DNA from: Opitutia bacterium UBA957
Lineage (GTDB): Bacteria; Verrucomicrobiota; Verrucomicrobiia; Opitutales; UBA953
Assembly: GCA_002293065.1 (NCBI GenBank)
Contig: DBCN01000159.1
Span: 1-5,563 of the forward strand
Direction of reading: 5' to 3'
DNA length: 5,563 bases
Part shown: one piece after another, positions 1 through 5,554 of the stretch
How positions within the stretch are numbered: position 1 is the stretch's first letter
Layout of the letters: every line of letters starts with the position of its first letter
Translations under genes and position numbers: made by a program
The notes under the pieces: generated by a model
Told to the model about the DNA's origin: nothing
Databases searched by the model: none
The model's input: only the letters and a program-made list of their open reading frames with translations

Positions 1-4
1 AAAG

Positions 5-95
5 TGGCGGAGAGGATGGGATTCGAACCCACGATACCCTTTTGGGGTATACCCATTTAGCAAACGGGCGCTTTCGGCCACTCAGCCACCTCTCC
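5..95 (-). tRNA. tRNA-Ser (anticodon GCU), CCA encoded
   Basis: Read on the minus strand, this folds as a class II tRNA. The 7-bp acceptor stem GGAGAGG/CCTCTCC pairs 89-95 with 9-15, followed by discriminator G and an encoded CCA at 5-7. The D arm carries GAGTGG. The anticodon stem CCCGT/ATGGG (one G-T pair) closes the loop TTGCTAA, giving anticodon GCT at 59-61, which reads AGC and AGU serine codons. A long variable arm (stem around TACCC/GGGTA) is as expected for tRNA-Ser, and the T arm has TTCGAAT between GTGGG and CCCAT. The gene looks intact with no intron. It is divergent from the DUF3800 gene to its right. Its 3' end, the usual integrase target, faces the left edge, so the genes in this window are not obviously inserted at it. 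Confidence 0.97.
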
Positions 96-227
96 AGGTC
101 CTCTGTTAGTTCAGGGGAATGGAAGTAATGGGGAGAGGTGGGGCGGTGGTCAAGCCAAGCCCTCGGAAGGTTGCAAAGGCAACAAATGCCTCAGCAAATC
201 CATCAGATACCCTGTTTTGATTAGGCC

Positions 228-232
228 GGAGG
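228..232 (+). promoter_or_regulatory. Ribosome-binding site deciding the GTG start of the first DUF3800 gene
   Basis: GGAGG followed by 4 nt and then GTG at 237. The spacing is short but usable. The next candidate, ATG at 252, is 19 nt away, too far for this site, so the GTG is preferred. Confidence 0.5.
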
Positions 233-236
233 ACGG

Positions 237-980
237 GTGTCTTTTTCTGGCATGCATCTGCTCTACGTCGATGAAAGCGGTGACACCGGCCGAGCCGGTT
301 CGCAGACACGTACTTTTACTTTGAGCGGCCTGCTGGTGCACCACGCCGACTGGCACGAAGCCCAGTCCGCCATCGCCAGGATGCGCCAGCGGCTCGCCAA
401 ACAGTACGGTTTCCCACTGCAGGCTGAAATCCACGCCAGCGAAATGCTCGGGAGGAGCGAAACGCTCCATGGCGCCCAAAGATACCAACGCGTCCAAGCG
501 GCCTTGCATGCCGTCGAAATGATCCGAAGGGAGAAGCGGCTGACTCCGCTCCGGGTCGTCGCGACCAAAGGAGAGCTGAGGCAAGACATCCCCCAGGCCG
601 CCTGGCTGGCCCTTCTTAAGGCAACGTCACGACATATCACGGCCAGCGAAGGACACCGCTTCTGCTCAGCCCACGGACTTGCCATCGTCTGCGACGACCA
701 TCGTACCGCGCCTTCAGCAGGATGGCTCAGCCAAATCCGCGCCCAGATGGAACTGGGCAGCCTACTCATCGACGAGCCATTCGGGCGCGACTCAAGGCAA
801 AGCCCCATGCTCCAGCTCTGCGACCTTTTAGCCTATCTCACCAAGCAAACCCTCGAACCGAACGGCTACTTCGGACAAGCTGAAACCAAGAACATGCTCA
901 AGCGATGCGAGGGGCTCTTCGAGGAACGCGGCGTTTCCATTCTCCTCAAAGAAGAAGGGGGCGCTGACGCGCCCCCCTAA
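237..980 (+). CDS. DUF3800 domain protein (first copy)
   Basis: A 247-residue cytoplasmic protein with no signal peptide or membrane segment. I recognise DUF3800 from its ordered motifs: YVDESGD at residues 10-16 close to the N-terminus, EIHASEM at 64-70, a strand ending in acidic residues (AIVCDDH, 149-155) and QLCDLLAY at 193-200. Family members are regarded as RNase H-like in fold, the acidic residues being candidate metal ligands; the substrate is not established, and nuclease activity is inference. The GTG start at 237 is chosen because GGAGG lies at 228-232, a rather short 4 nt upstream. An ATG at 252 would begin just before the first motif but has no ribosome-binding site at normal distance. 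DUF3800 genes are frequent in accessory and defence-rich regions, but no known defence partner is adjacent. The last seven codons are formed by a GC-rich hairpin (see 957-976). Confidence 0.88.
   Translation: MSFSGMHLLYVDESGDTGRAGSQTRTFTLSGLLVHHADWHEAQSAIARMRQRLAKQYGFPLQAEIHASEMLGRSETLHGAQRYQRVQAALHAVEMIRREKRLTPLRVVATKGELRQDIPQAAWLALLKATSRHITASEGHRFCSAHGLAIVCDDHRTAPSAGWLSQIRAQMELGSLLIDEPFGRDSRQSPMLQLCDLLAYLTKQTLEPNGYFGQAETKNMLKRCEGLFEERGVSILLKEEGGADAPP
957..976 (+). terminator. GC-rich hairpin inside the 3' end of the first DUF3800 gene
   Basis: Perfect 8-bp stem GGGGGCGC (957-964) and GCGCCCCC (969-976) with loop TGAC. It lies inside the reading frame, encoding the C-terminal tail GGADAPP (residues 241-247), and ends 1 nt before the stop codon TAA at 978-980. 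No T-tract follows, so it is not a canonical intrinsic terminator. It may still pause polymerase, end transcription with Rho, or protect the mRNA 3' end. A weaker 5-bp stem (GGCGG 991-995 with CCGCC 1003-1007) follows. Confidence 0.45.
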
Positions 981-1080
981 GAGGAATCTCGGCGGGTCTT
1001 AGCCGCCTACACACCTAACGGAAAAGTAAACAGGGGGGCGAGTGTGACAAGCGGAATGAGATGAGGGGAAATGCTAGGGG

Positions 1081-1136
1081 ATGAGCACGGAGTACTGAGT
1101 ACGGATTACAGAGTACAGATTACGGAGGACGGAGGA
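1081..1136 (+). repeat. Degenerate 7-bp tandem array, eight units
   Basis: Eight consecutive heptamers start at 1081, 1088, 1095, 1102, 1109, 1116, 1123 and 1130. The consensus is CGGAGTA. Positions 3 (G), 4 (A) and 7 (A) are invariant in all eight units and position 1 is C in seven; positions 2, 5 and 6 vary (for example GAGTA, GATTA, GAGGA). The phase is kept without any insertion. The array is non-coding, between the first DUF3800 gene and the beta-helix gene, and ends about 108 bp before the latter's start codon. It could be an old decaying simple repeat, a genome-wide dispersed repeat, or a row of protein-binding sites; the sequence alone does not decide. Confidence 0.75.
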
Positions 1137-1151
1137 GGCAGGGAGATGCAC

Positions 1152-1179
1152 TTGGCAGAATGCCTAGGCAGTGTGAAAT
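1152..1179 (+). promoter_or_regulatory. Possible sigma70-type promoter with overlapping palindrome, upstream of the beta-helix gene
   Basis: TTGGCA (1152-1157) and TGAAAT (1174-1179) are separated by 16 bp and resemble -35 and -10 boxes, about 65 bp before the ATG at 1244. The spacer contains the perfect 10-bp palindrome TGCCTAGGCA (1161-1170), and a further GGCA at 1154-1157 overlaps the -35 box, giving three alternating GGCA/TGCC half-sites. This is the arrangement expected of an operator, but both promoter boxes are weak matches. Confidence 0.3.
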
Positions 1180-1243
1180 ATGACTAATAAAACTTGGGCG
1201 TGACGGGGGAAAGGCGGGACGACAAGATGCGGCCGTCCCCACC

Positions 1244-3031
1244 ATGCTCCGTCCTGCCCTGCTCTTCTGTGCCAGCTGCCTATCCGTCACAGCGGCTACG
1301 ATCCACGTGAACGTCAAGGGCGACGGCCAAGGCGACGGCAGTGCGGCCAAGCCTTTCCGCACGATCCAACAGGCGGCCGAACAGGCCCAACCCGGAGATA
1401 CCGTGCTGGTGGCGCCAGGCATCTACCGCGAACGCATCGCCCCACCCCGCGGCGGCAAGGAGGGCGCACCGATCATCTTTCGTTCTTCCGAGAAACATGG
1501 CGCGGTCGTGCGCGGTTCCACGCCCTGGAGGCCAACCTGGCAGAAGGTCGCACCCGGTATCTACTCGGGCTTGGTCGATGAGGCACTTTTCCCCGACAGC
1601 AGTCATGTGGATGGGGGTAACCCCTTCCGCATTCCATCGTCCTCCACCCCCTACGGCCGCGAGGGCCAACCCGAAGCGGAGCGTAAGTACCCGAACAGCG
1701 ACCCGAAACTGTCGTTCAACCTAGGTCAGGTCTTCGTCGACGACGAATGCTATGAACAGGAGCCCAATGCGGCCGCACATGCCAAACGTCCCAAGACATG
1801 GCGCTACGACAACGGCACGCTCAGTATCCATTTCCCCGACGACCAACCGAGCCGTCATGCCGTCGAGGTTACCAACCAGCGCCGGTTATTCGCGCCGCAT
1901 AAACGTCAACTCGGCTTCATCACCATCGAGGGCTTCATCTTCGAACGCTGCGGGAACCAATACCCTTCGAACTTCTGGGAAAAGGAGCATGCCGCTTGGC
2001 AACACGCCGGCATGGTCGGCACCCGCTCCGGACGCAACTGGGTGATCCGTAACAATATCCTCCGCTTCGCCAACAGCATCGGACTCGACCTCGGCAATGA
2101 AGGCAACGAGGCGGTCGACCTCGAAAAAGGCGACAACGGCAAGGCCACCGGCGCGCGTGGACACCTGGTCGAAGGCAACCTCATCGCCGACAACGGTGCC
2201 GCCGGAACAGCCAGCTACAATGGCGCTTACCTCACCATCCGTGGCAACATCGTGGAGCGAAACAATCGCCTTCGCTTCACCGGCAAGAAACGCTGGGAAA
2301 GCGCCGGCATCAAACTGCACAACCCCAATCACGCGGTCATCGAGGGCAACCTCGTCCGGGATAATTATGTGATGTGGGGTATCTGGTGCGATCAAGGCGG
2401 CGGACAAGACACGCGCATCGTCGGGAACACCGTCATCCGACAAGGCGTGGGGATCGACTTCGAGATCGGGCCGGCCAAGCCGTGCCTGGTCGAAGGCAAT
2501 ATCCTGATCGAAAACGCGGTCGGCGTGCGCACCCGCGAAGCGGGCGGGGTGACCATTGCCCGCAACCTCTTCGTGGGCTCAAAGCAGGCCGACGTGGAGT
2601 TCTCGCTTGAACGCAAGCGGACGGGCAACTGGAGCGCGGAACGCTGCGCCATCCAGCAGAACCTCATGATCGGAGGAAATGGCCTACGTCTGAAGTTGAC
2701 CGCCCCGGACCAATTCCGGTGCGCCGGACGGCAACTCGACGGCAACCTCTACGGCGGTTCCGCGGCCGACCAACTCTTCGCCTTCGAGAAGCAAACGCCG
2801 ATGGCCTTGGCTGACTGGCAGACCAAATGGAAAACCTTCAACGACGACGCCGGCTCGGAACAACGGAGCCGCATGATTCCAGGCTGCGCCTATCGTTTCG
2901 ACCCAGCCAAGATGGAATTGACCGTGGAACTGAATTTCGATCCGAAGACGCTGGGGGAAACTTATCCAGGGCTGAAGAAGGGGACGACAGTGATGAAGGT
3001 CGGCGGAGGAGTTGATTGGTTGAATCGGTGA
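1244..3031 (+). CDS. Secreted right-handed parallel beta-helix protein
   Basis: A 595-residue protein with a Sec-type signal peptide (hydrophobic residues about 4-18, probable cleavage near SVTAA at 14-18), so it is exported to the periplasm or surface. Residues about 19-92 form the DUF1565-like cap common in such proteins: the GDGSAAKPFRTIQQAAEQA region (28-46), then GDTVLVAPGIYRERI (51-65). After a less recognisable insert (about 95-215), a beta-helix follows, marked by recurring coil-end motifs: IRNNIL (268-273), VEGNLI (309-314), IRGNIV (332-337), IEGNLV (366-371), IVGNTV (392-397), VEGNIL (416-421), IARNLF (438-443) and IQQNLM (470-475). This fold is shared by pectate-lyase-like, NosD-like and other carbohydrate-active proteins; the substrate cannot be assigned, and no catalytic set is claimed. 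Polysaccharide binding or cleavage is the likeliest role. ATG 1244 is the only start before the in-frame stop at 1181; no good ribosome-binding site precedes it. Confidence 0.88.
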   Translation: MLRPALLFCASCLSVTAATIHVNVKGDGQGDGSAAKPFRTIQQAAEQAQPGDTVLVAPGIYRERIAPPRGGKEGAPIIFRSSEKHGAVVRGSTPWRPTWQKVAPGIYSGLVDEALFPDSSHVDGGNPFRIPSSSTPYGREGQPEAERKYPNSDPKLSFNLGQVFVDDECYEQEPNAAAHAKRPKTWRYDNGTLSIHFPDDQPSRHAVEVTNQRRLFAPHKRQLGFITIEGFIFERCGNQYPSNFWEKEHAAWQHAGMVGTRSGRNWVIRNNILRFANSIGLDLGNEGNEAVDLEKGDNGKATGARGHLVEGNLIADNGAAGTASYNGAYLTIRGNIVERNNRLRFTGKKRWESAGIKLHNPNHAVIEGNLVRDNYVMWGIWCDQGGGQDTRIVGNTVIRQGVGIDFEIGPAKPCLVEGNILIENAVGVRTREAGGVTIARNLFVGSKQADVEFSLERKRTGNWSAERCAIQQNLMIGGNGLRLKLTAPDQFRCAGRQLDGNLYGGSAADQLFAFEKQTPMALADWQTKWKTFNDDAGSEQRSRMIPGCAYRFDPAKMELTVELNFDPKTLGETYPGLKKGTTVMKVGGGVDWLNR

Positions 3032-3047
3032 TTCAGAGGGGGCGGCA

Positions 3048-3065
3048 GTGGGGAAACCAGCCCAC
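3048..3065 (+). other. Small hairpin after the beta-helix gene
   Basis: GTGGG (3048-3052) and CCCAC (3061-3065) form a 5-bp stem with an 8-nt loop, 16 nt after the stop codon. There is no T-tract, so it is at best a weak or Rho-assisted terminator between this gene and the second DUF3800 gene. Confidence 0.25.
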
Positions 3066-3123
3066 ACTCACCTCAAGCAAACCTCTCAAGGGATAGGGAC
3101 ATTCGACGGACCTACCTCTTACA

Positions 3124-3138
3124 CCGAGAAACTCTCGG
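3124..3138 (+). promoter_or_regulatory. Hairpin abutting the start codon of the second DUF3800 gene
   Basis: CCGAGA (3124-3129), loop AAC, TCTCGG (3133-3138): a perfect 6-bp inverted repeat whose last base touches the ATG at 3139. It occupies the place where a ribosome-binding site would lie, and no Shine-Dalgarno sequence is visible there. If formed in the mRNA it would hinder initiation at 3139; it could instead be a DNA operator or an RNA site for the encoded protein. Confidence 0.45.
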
Positions 3139-3927
3139 ATGAAGGTCATGTATCTAGACGAATCGGGCGACCACAACCTCCAGGTGATTGATCGTGATTA
3201 TCCGATTTTCGTGCTCGGAGGCGTCATCCTGGAATCGCCGCAAGCCGAGCACGAAATGCAACAGAAATTGGACGCCCTGAAACGAGAGCTGTTCGGCAAT
3301 TCTCAAATCATCCTACACACCTCGGACATCACCAGAAATCGGAGGGGGTTCGAACGTCTCCAGGAATCGGAATTCCGAAATGAGTTTTACGCACGCATCA
3401 ATCAATTCATGGCCGAGTCTCAATTTATGATTACGGCCTGCGCAATCCGGAAGAGCCCCCATACTCACAGCCTTAATCCTATAAAAACGGATGCTTACCT
3501 GCGGTCTTTGAGCGTGCTGTCAGGGCTTTTCGCGAACGAGATTACGGCATCGAAAAGCCAAGGCGTAATCATCGCAGAAAGACGCGGCAACCAGCTGGAC
3601 AACCAACTTATCACAGCGTGGGAACAGTTCCTGACCCAACAAGGTGCGACCCAATTCAGCGCCCCCAACTGGGCAAGCAAGATTAACCTGCAACTCCGCA
3701 GCAAAAGAGAGAATTTAGCTGGATTACAATTGGCCGACTTGGTCGTGGGCCCGATCGGACGCCATCTCATCGGAAAATCGCCCAAAGACGACTTTCGGAT
3801 CATCGAGCGAAAGTTACTACGAAACGAAAAGGGCCAAAGCGATGGGCACGGAATCGTGATTATCGGCGAAAATGAAGGGCCGACTCCCGCTACGCAGTCG
3901 TCGACCCAGAAATCCAAAGTTAATTGA
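3139..3927 (+). CDS. DUF3800 domain protein (second, diverged copy)
   Basis: A 262-residue cytoplasmic protein with the DUF3800 motif order: YLDESGDH at residues 5-12, ILHTSDI at 58-64, VIIAERRG at 143-150 (strand with an acidic residue) and GLQLADLVV at 195-203, then a basic ERKLL segment (223-227) and GHGIVII (236-242). This matches the classic DUF3800 pattern better than the first copy does. Apart from the motifs the two proteins have little in common, so they are not a recent duplication. A metal-dependent RNase H-like activity is plausible from the fold but unproven. The last ~17 residues are a low-complexity polar tail. The ATG at 3139 and another at 3148 both fit; the first is kept. 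Base composition looks less GC-rich than in the beta-helix gene, hinting at separate origin. It lies 107 bp after the beta-helix gene and is followed directly by a probable terminator. Confidence 0.9.
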   Translation: MKVMYLDESGDHNLQVIDRDYPIFVLGGVILESPQAEHEMQQKLDALKRELFGNSQIILHTSDITRNRRGFERLQESEFRNEFYARINQFMAESQFMITACAIRKSPHTHSLNPIKTDAYLRSLSVLSGLFANEITASKSQGVIIAERRGNQLDNQLITAWEQFLTQQGATQFSAPNWASKINLQLRSKRENLAGLQLADLVVGPIGRHLIGKSPKDDFRIIERKLLRNEKGQSDGHGIVIIGENEGPTPATQSSTQKSKVN

Positions 3928-3930
3928 GAG

Positions 3931-3969
3931 CTCCCTATGGTCAAGCCATACAGTCTGGGAGGTTTTCTT
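3931..3969 (+). terminator. Probable intrinsic terminator of the second DUF3800 gene
   Basis: Nested stem starting 4 nt after the stop codon: CTCCC (3931-3935) pairs with GGGAG (3957-3961), and inside it TATGG (3936-3940) pairs with CCATA (3946-3950) around loop TCAAG. A 6-nt one-sided bulge (CAGTCT, 3951-3956) separates the two helices. The T-rich run TTTTCTT (3963-3969) follows almost at once. Position and T-run support a terminator; the bulge weakens it. Confidence 0.5.
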
Positions 3970-4070
3970 CGAATTCCCATACCGCCCGTGAAGACCTTGC
4001 CCCGTGAATCAGGAGCACGGTGCGGTACAGGCATTCCCACTCCCAACTGCTACAGATAGATGTCGTCAGA
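3970..4070. other. Gene-free stretch between convergent genes
   Basis: This stretch lies between the terminator of the second DUF3800 gene and the inverted-repeat cluster at 4071-4158. I see no start with a ribosome-binding site, no RNA gene and no clear promoter. An 8-bp direct repeat, CCCGTGAA, occurs at 3985-3992 and 4001-4008, 16 bp apart; it may be chance. Confidence 0.5.
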
Positions 4071-4087
4071 CTTTTGCTCAGCAAAAG
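4071..4087. repeat. Perfect 17-bp palindrome
   Basis: CTTTTGCT (4071-4078), one central C, AGCAAAAG (4080-4087). The symmetry suits a dimeric protein-binding site, or a 7-bp RNA stem with loop TCA. It is the first of three adjacent inverted repeats between the convergent DUF3800 and cytochrome genes. Confidence 0.6.
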
Positions 4088-4092
4088 CCCGC

Positions 4093-4127
4093 TTATTAAG
4101 GTCAGCACGTGGTGCTATCCTTAATAA
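4093..4127. repeat. 35-bp inverted repeat / stem-loop
   Basis: Outer arms TTATTAAGG (4093-4101) and CCTTAATAA (4119-4127) are exact complements. After a 2+2 nt mismatch, inner arms AGCAC (4104-4108) and GTGCT (4112-4116) close a GTG loop. It can form on either strand. For the minus-strand cytochrome transcript it comes just after the UUCG terminator and could act as a backup stop. Confidence 0.6.
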
Positions 4128-4128
4128 C

Positions 4129-4158
4129 AACCGGGGCGGCCCGAAGGCCGCCCTGGTT
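4129..4158 (-). terminator. Strong UUCG-loop terminator of the di-heme cytochrome gene
   Basis: A nearly perfect 13-bp stem (one G-T pair on the plus strand) with an 8-bp core, GGGCGGCC (4134-4141) and GGCCGCCC (4146-4153). On the minus strand the loop reads TTCG closed by C-G, the very stable cUUCGg tetraloop. It begins 33 nt after the cytochrome stop codon and is followed on that strand by a T-rich run (TTGTTATT). On the plus strand the flanking TTT is short, so any effect there would be weaker. Confidence 0.8.
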
Positions 4159-4191
4159 TGCGTGAGATCGGAATGTAGTCCCGCCCTGCCC

Positions 4192-5442
4192 TCAGATCGA
4201 GAGCAGGAACTCGGAGAGCTGCTTCTTCTGGGCGGGGGTGAGCTTGAGGTAACGCTCACGCGAGACCTTCGCTTCCCCGTCGTGCGCCAGGATGGCTGCT
4301 TCGACGGTAGTAGCGCGACCGTCATGCAGGTAGGGCGCGCTGTAACGCAGGCCCCACAGCGGCGAGGTCCGCATTTCCCGCGCACCGGCCGGTGACTGGA
4401 CGATCCCGTCGCCGAGCGAACCCATGTCGTGCAGGAGGAGATCTGAATAGAGACGGACTTCCTTGCGGTCGAAGGCCGGGTCTTTGCTCGGGGCGGTCAT
4501 CATGCTCGGGACGTGGCAGACGGCGCAGCCGGCGACCATGAAGAGCTGCTGGCCGGCGGATGCGGTCGGCGTCAGTTTAACCCCCGGCGGCGGGGCCAGG
4601 AACTTCATGAAGTTCGCGACCTTCTCGAAGTCCGCCAAACCCGTCGCCGGCGCATCTTCCGGATCGAGGATGAAGTCGGACTTCGCCAGCTTCGCCGCAT
4701 CGCCATTCGGCGCGTTCTCCGCGGGGAAGTAACGGTTCGTCACGCCCATCTCATTGGCGTAGGCATCGGCGGCGAAGGCCAAGACGCTCGTCTGCTGAGC
4801 CTTCCAACCGAAGCGACCCACGCGGGCCTTGCCGCTGACGATATCGGTCGTCACGACCGCCTTGCCCGTCACGCCATCGATGGGCTGCTTGCGGACATTG
4901 CGCAGGATGGCCGCATCCGGGATCGCATCAATCAACCCCAAACCGAAGAGCGGGGTCGAGTTGCGATGCACGATGGTATTGGCCTCCGGCGGCACGATTT
5001 CCGTGGCGGCCGGCAAGATCGCCTGATCCTGCAGCAAGGAACCACCAAGCGACTCCAGCGCATCGAATTTGCCGTGCTTGGTCAGACCGAAGCGCGTGAC
5101 ATTGCGGGCGCTTCCGCCGCCGATGGCGCCGCTGCCATGGCAAGCGACGCACGAACTCTCATTGAAGATCGGCCCAAGGCCGCCTTCCACGTCTTCGGTC
5201 TTTTCGAAGTCGGCCTTACCTTCGGCGAAGAGCTGCAGCTGCTCCGAGGTCAGACCCGCAAGCGGATCGCCGAGGAGCGGCTTGGCCGGATTCACCTTCG
5301 GGATGGACGGACGCAGGACGGGCCGTGGGCGCAGCGCGGGCTGCTGCGCCGAACGGTCCGGGTGGGGGTGCGCATCGTCGGCCACGACCAAGGAGGCCGC
5401 GGCGACGAGGGCACACATTCCGATCAGACGGGTGTTGATCAT
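4192..5442 (-). CDS. Di-heme c-type cytochrome, putative thiol oxidoreductase family (COG3488/DUF1111)
   Basis: A 416-residue exported protein. A signal peptide (residues 1 to about 21, hydrophobic core ALVAAASLVV, cleavage near VVA-DD) leads to a proline-rich linker (about 35-55). Two heme-binding CXXCH motifs are visible: CVACH at 98-102 and CAVCH at 306-310. Family signatures lie between and after them: FGLGLIDAIPD (166-176), RFGWKAQ (210-216), LLHDMG (336-341, candidate distal ligand His or Met), SPLWGLRYSAPYLHDGRA (360-377) and EAAILAHDGEA (381-391). The family is related to MauG/CcpA di-heme peroxidases and acts in the periplasm in electron transfer; its true substrate is not settled despite the 'thiol oxidoreductase' name. 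In other bacteria it often sits with imelysin-type iron-uptake genes; none is seen here. The ATG at 5442 is chosen for the signal peptide; no strong ribosome-binding site precedes it. It is convergent with the second DUF3800 gene and has its own terminator. Confidence 0.93.
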   Translation of the reverse strand: MINTRLIGMCALVAAASLVVADDAHPHPDRSAQQPALRPRPVLRPSIPKVNPAKPLLGDPLAGLTSEQLQLFAEGKADFEKTEDVEGGLGPIFNESSCVACHGSGAIGGGSARNVTRFGLTKHGKFDALESLGGSLLQDQAILPAATEIVPPEANTIVHRNSTPLFGLGLIDAIPDAAILRNVRKQPIDGVTGKAVVTTDIVSGKARVGRFGWKAQQTSVLAFAADAYANEMGVTNRYFPAENAPNGDAAKLAKSDFILDPEDAPATGLADFEKVANFMKFLAPPPGVKLTPTASAGQQLFMVAGCAVCHVPSMMTAPSKDPAFDRKEVRLYSDLLLHDMGSLGDGIVQSPAGAREMRTSPLWGLRYSAPYLHDGRATTVEAAILAHDGEAKVSRERYLKLTPAQKKQLSEFLLSI

Positions 5443-5554
5443 TCGTGTATGGGGTGGGGTTTGACGGGAGCCCTGTGCGCTGCCCGTGAAGATACAATGG
5501 CCGCAAACCCACGTGGAGTGAAGCCCGCTACTGTTACTTTTGCCTTAAGGAAAG
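5443..5554. promoter_or_regulatory. Divergent upstream region of the cytochrome gene
   Basis: This 112-bp stretch lies between the cytochrome start and a possible plus-strand start at 5555, so it should hold at least the cytochrome promoter. No convincing -35/-10 pair is visible; a minus-strand TGTATC (5492-5497) is the best -10-like hexamer. CCTTAAGG (5543-5550) is an 8-bp palindrome that overlaps the putative ribosome-binding site of the next gene. Confidence 0.3.

Noticed and set aside
5..95. tRNA-Ser as an integration site for the genes in the window
   Set aside because: The tRNA 3' end points to the left edge, away from these genes; there is no integrase and no duplicated tRNA 3' segment.
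170..183. Small hairpin GTTGC/GCAAC before the first DUF3800 gene
   Set aside because: A 5-bp stem with a 4-nt loop is common by chance, and no T-tract or promoter context supports a role.
263..808. Minus-strand open frame of 181 codons over the first DUF3800 gene
   Set aside because: It has a tryptophan- and serine-rich, domain-free translation typical of an antisense shadow, while the plus-strand frame has ordered family motifs.
1013..1019. ACCTAAC resembling an integron attC core site
   Set aside because: No matching GTTRRRY partner or attC-like folded arms lie at suitable distance, and no integrase gene is present.
1280..2443. Long open frames on the minus strand and in alternative plus frames over the beta-helix gene
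   Set aside because: They are by-products of GC-rich codon use: they lack recognisable domains and are overlapped by a gene with a signal peptide and clear fold motifs.
3495..4046. Minus-strand open frame of 183 codons over the second DUF3800 gene end
   Set aside because: It runs through the probable terminator, has no recognisable domain or ribosome-binding site, and is antisense to a well-supported gene.
3984..5492. The 11-mer GCCCGTGAAGA occurs at 3984-3994 and 5482-5492, flanking the cytochrome gene
   Set aside because: A few shared 11-mers are expected by chance in a window this long, and the flanks of the two copies are unrelated.
5470..5535. GCTGCCC and ACTG segments recalling a cobalamin riboswitch
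   Set aside because: The order and spacing do not fit: no GCAAC box after GCTGCCC, no GCCACTG box, and the remaining conserved core is absent.
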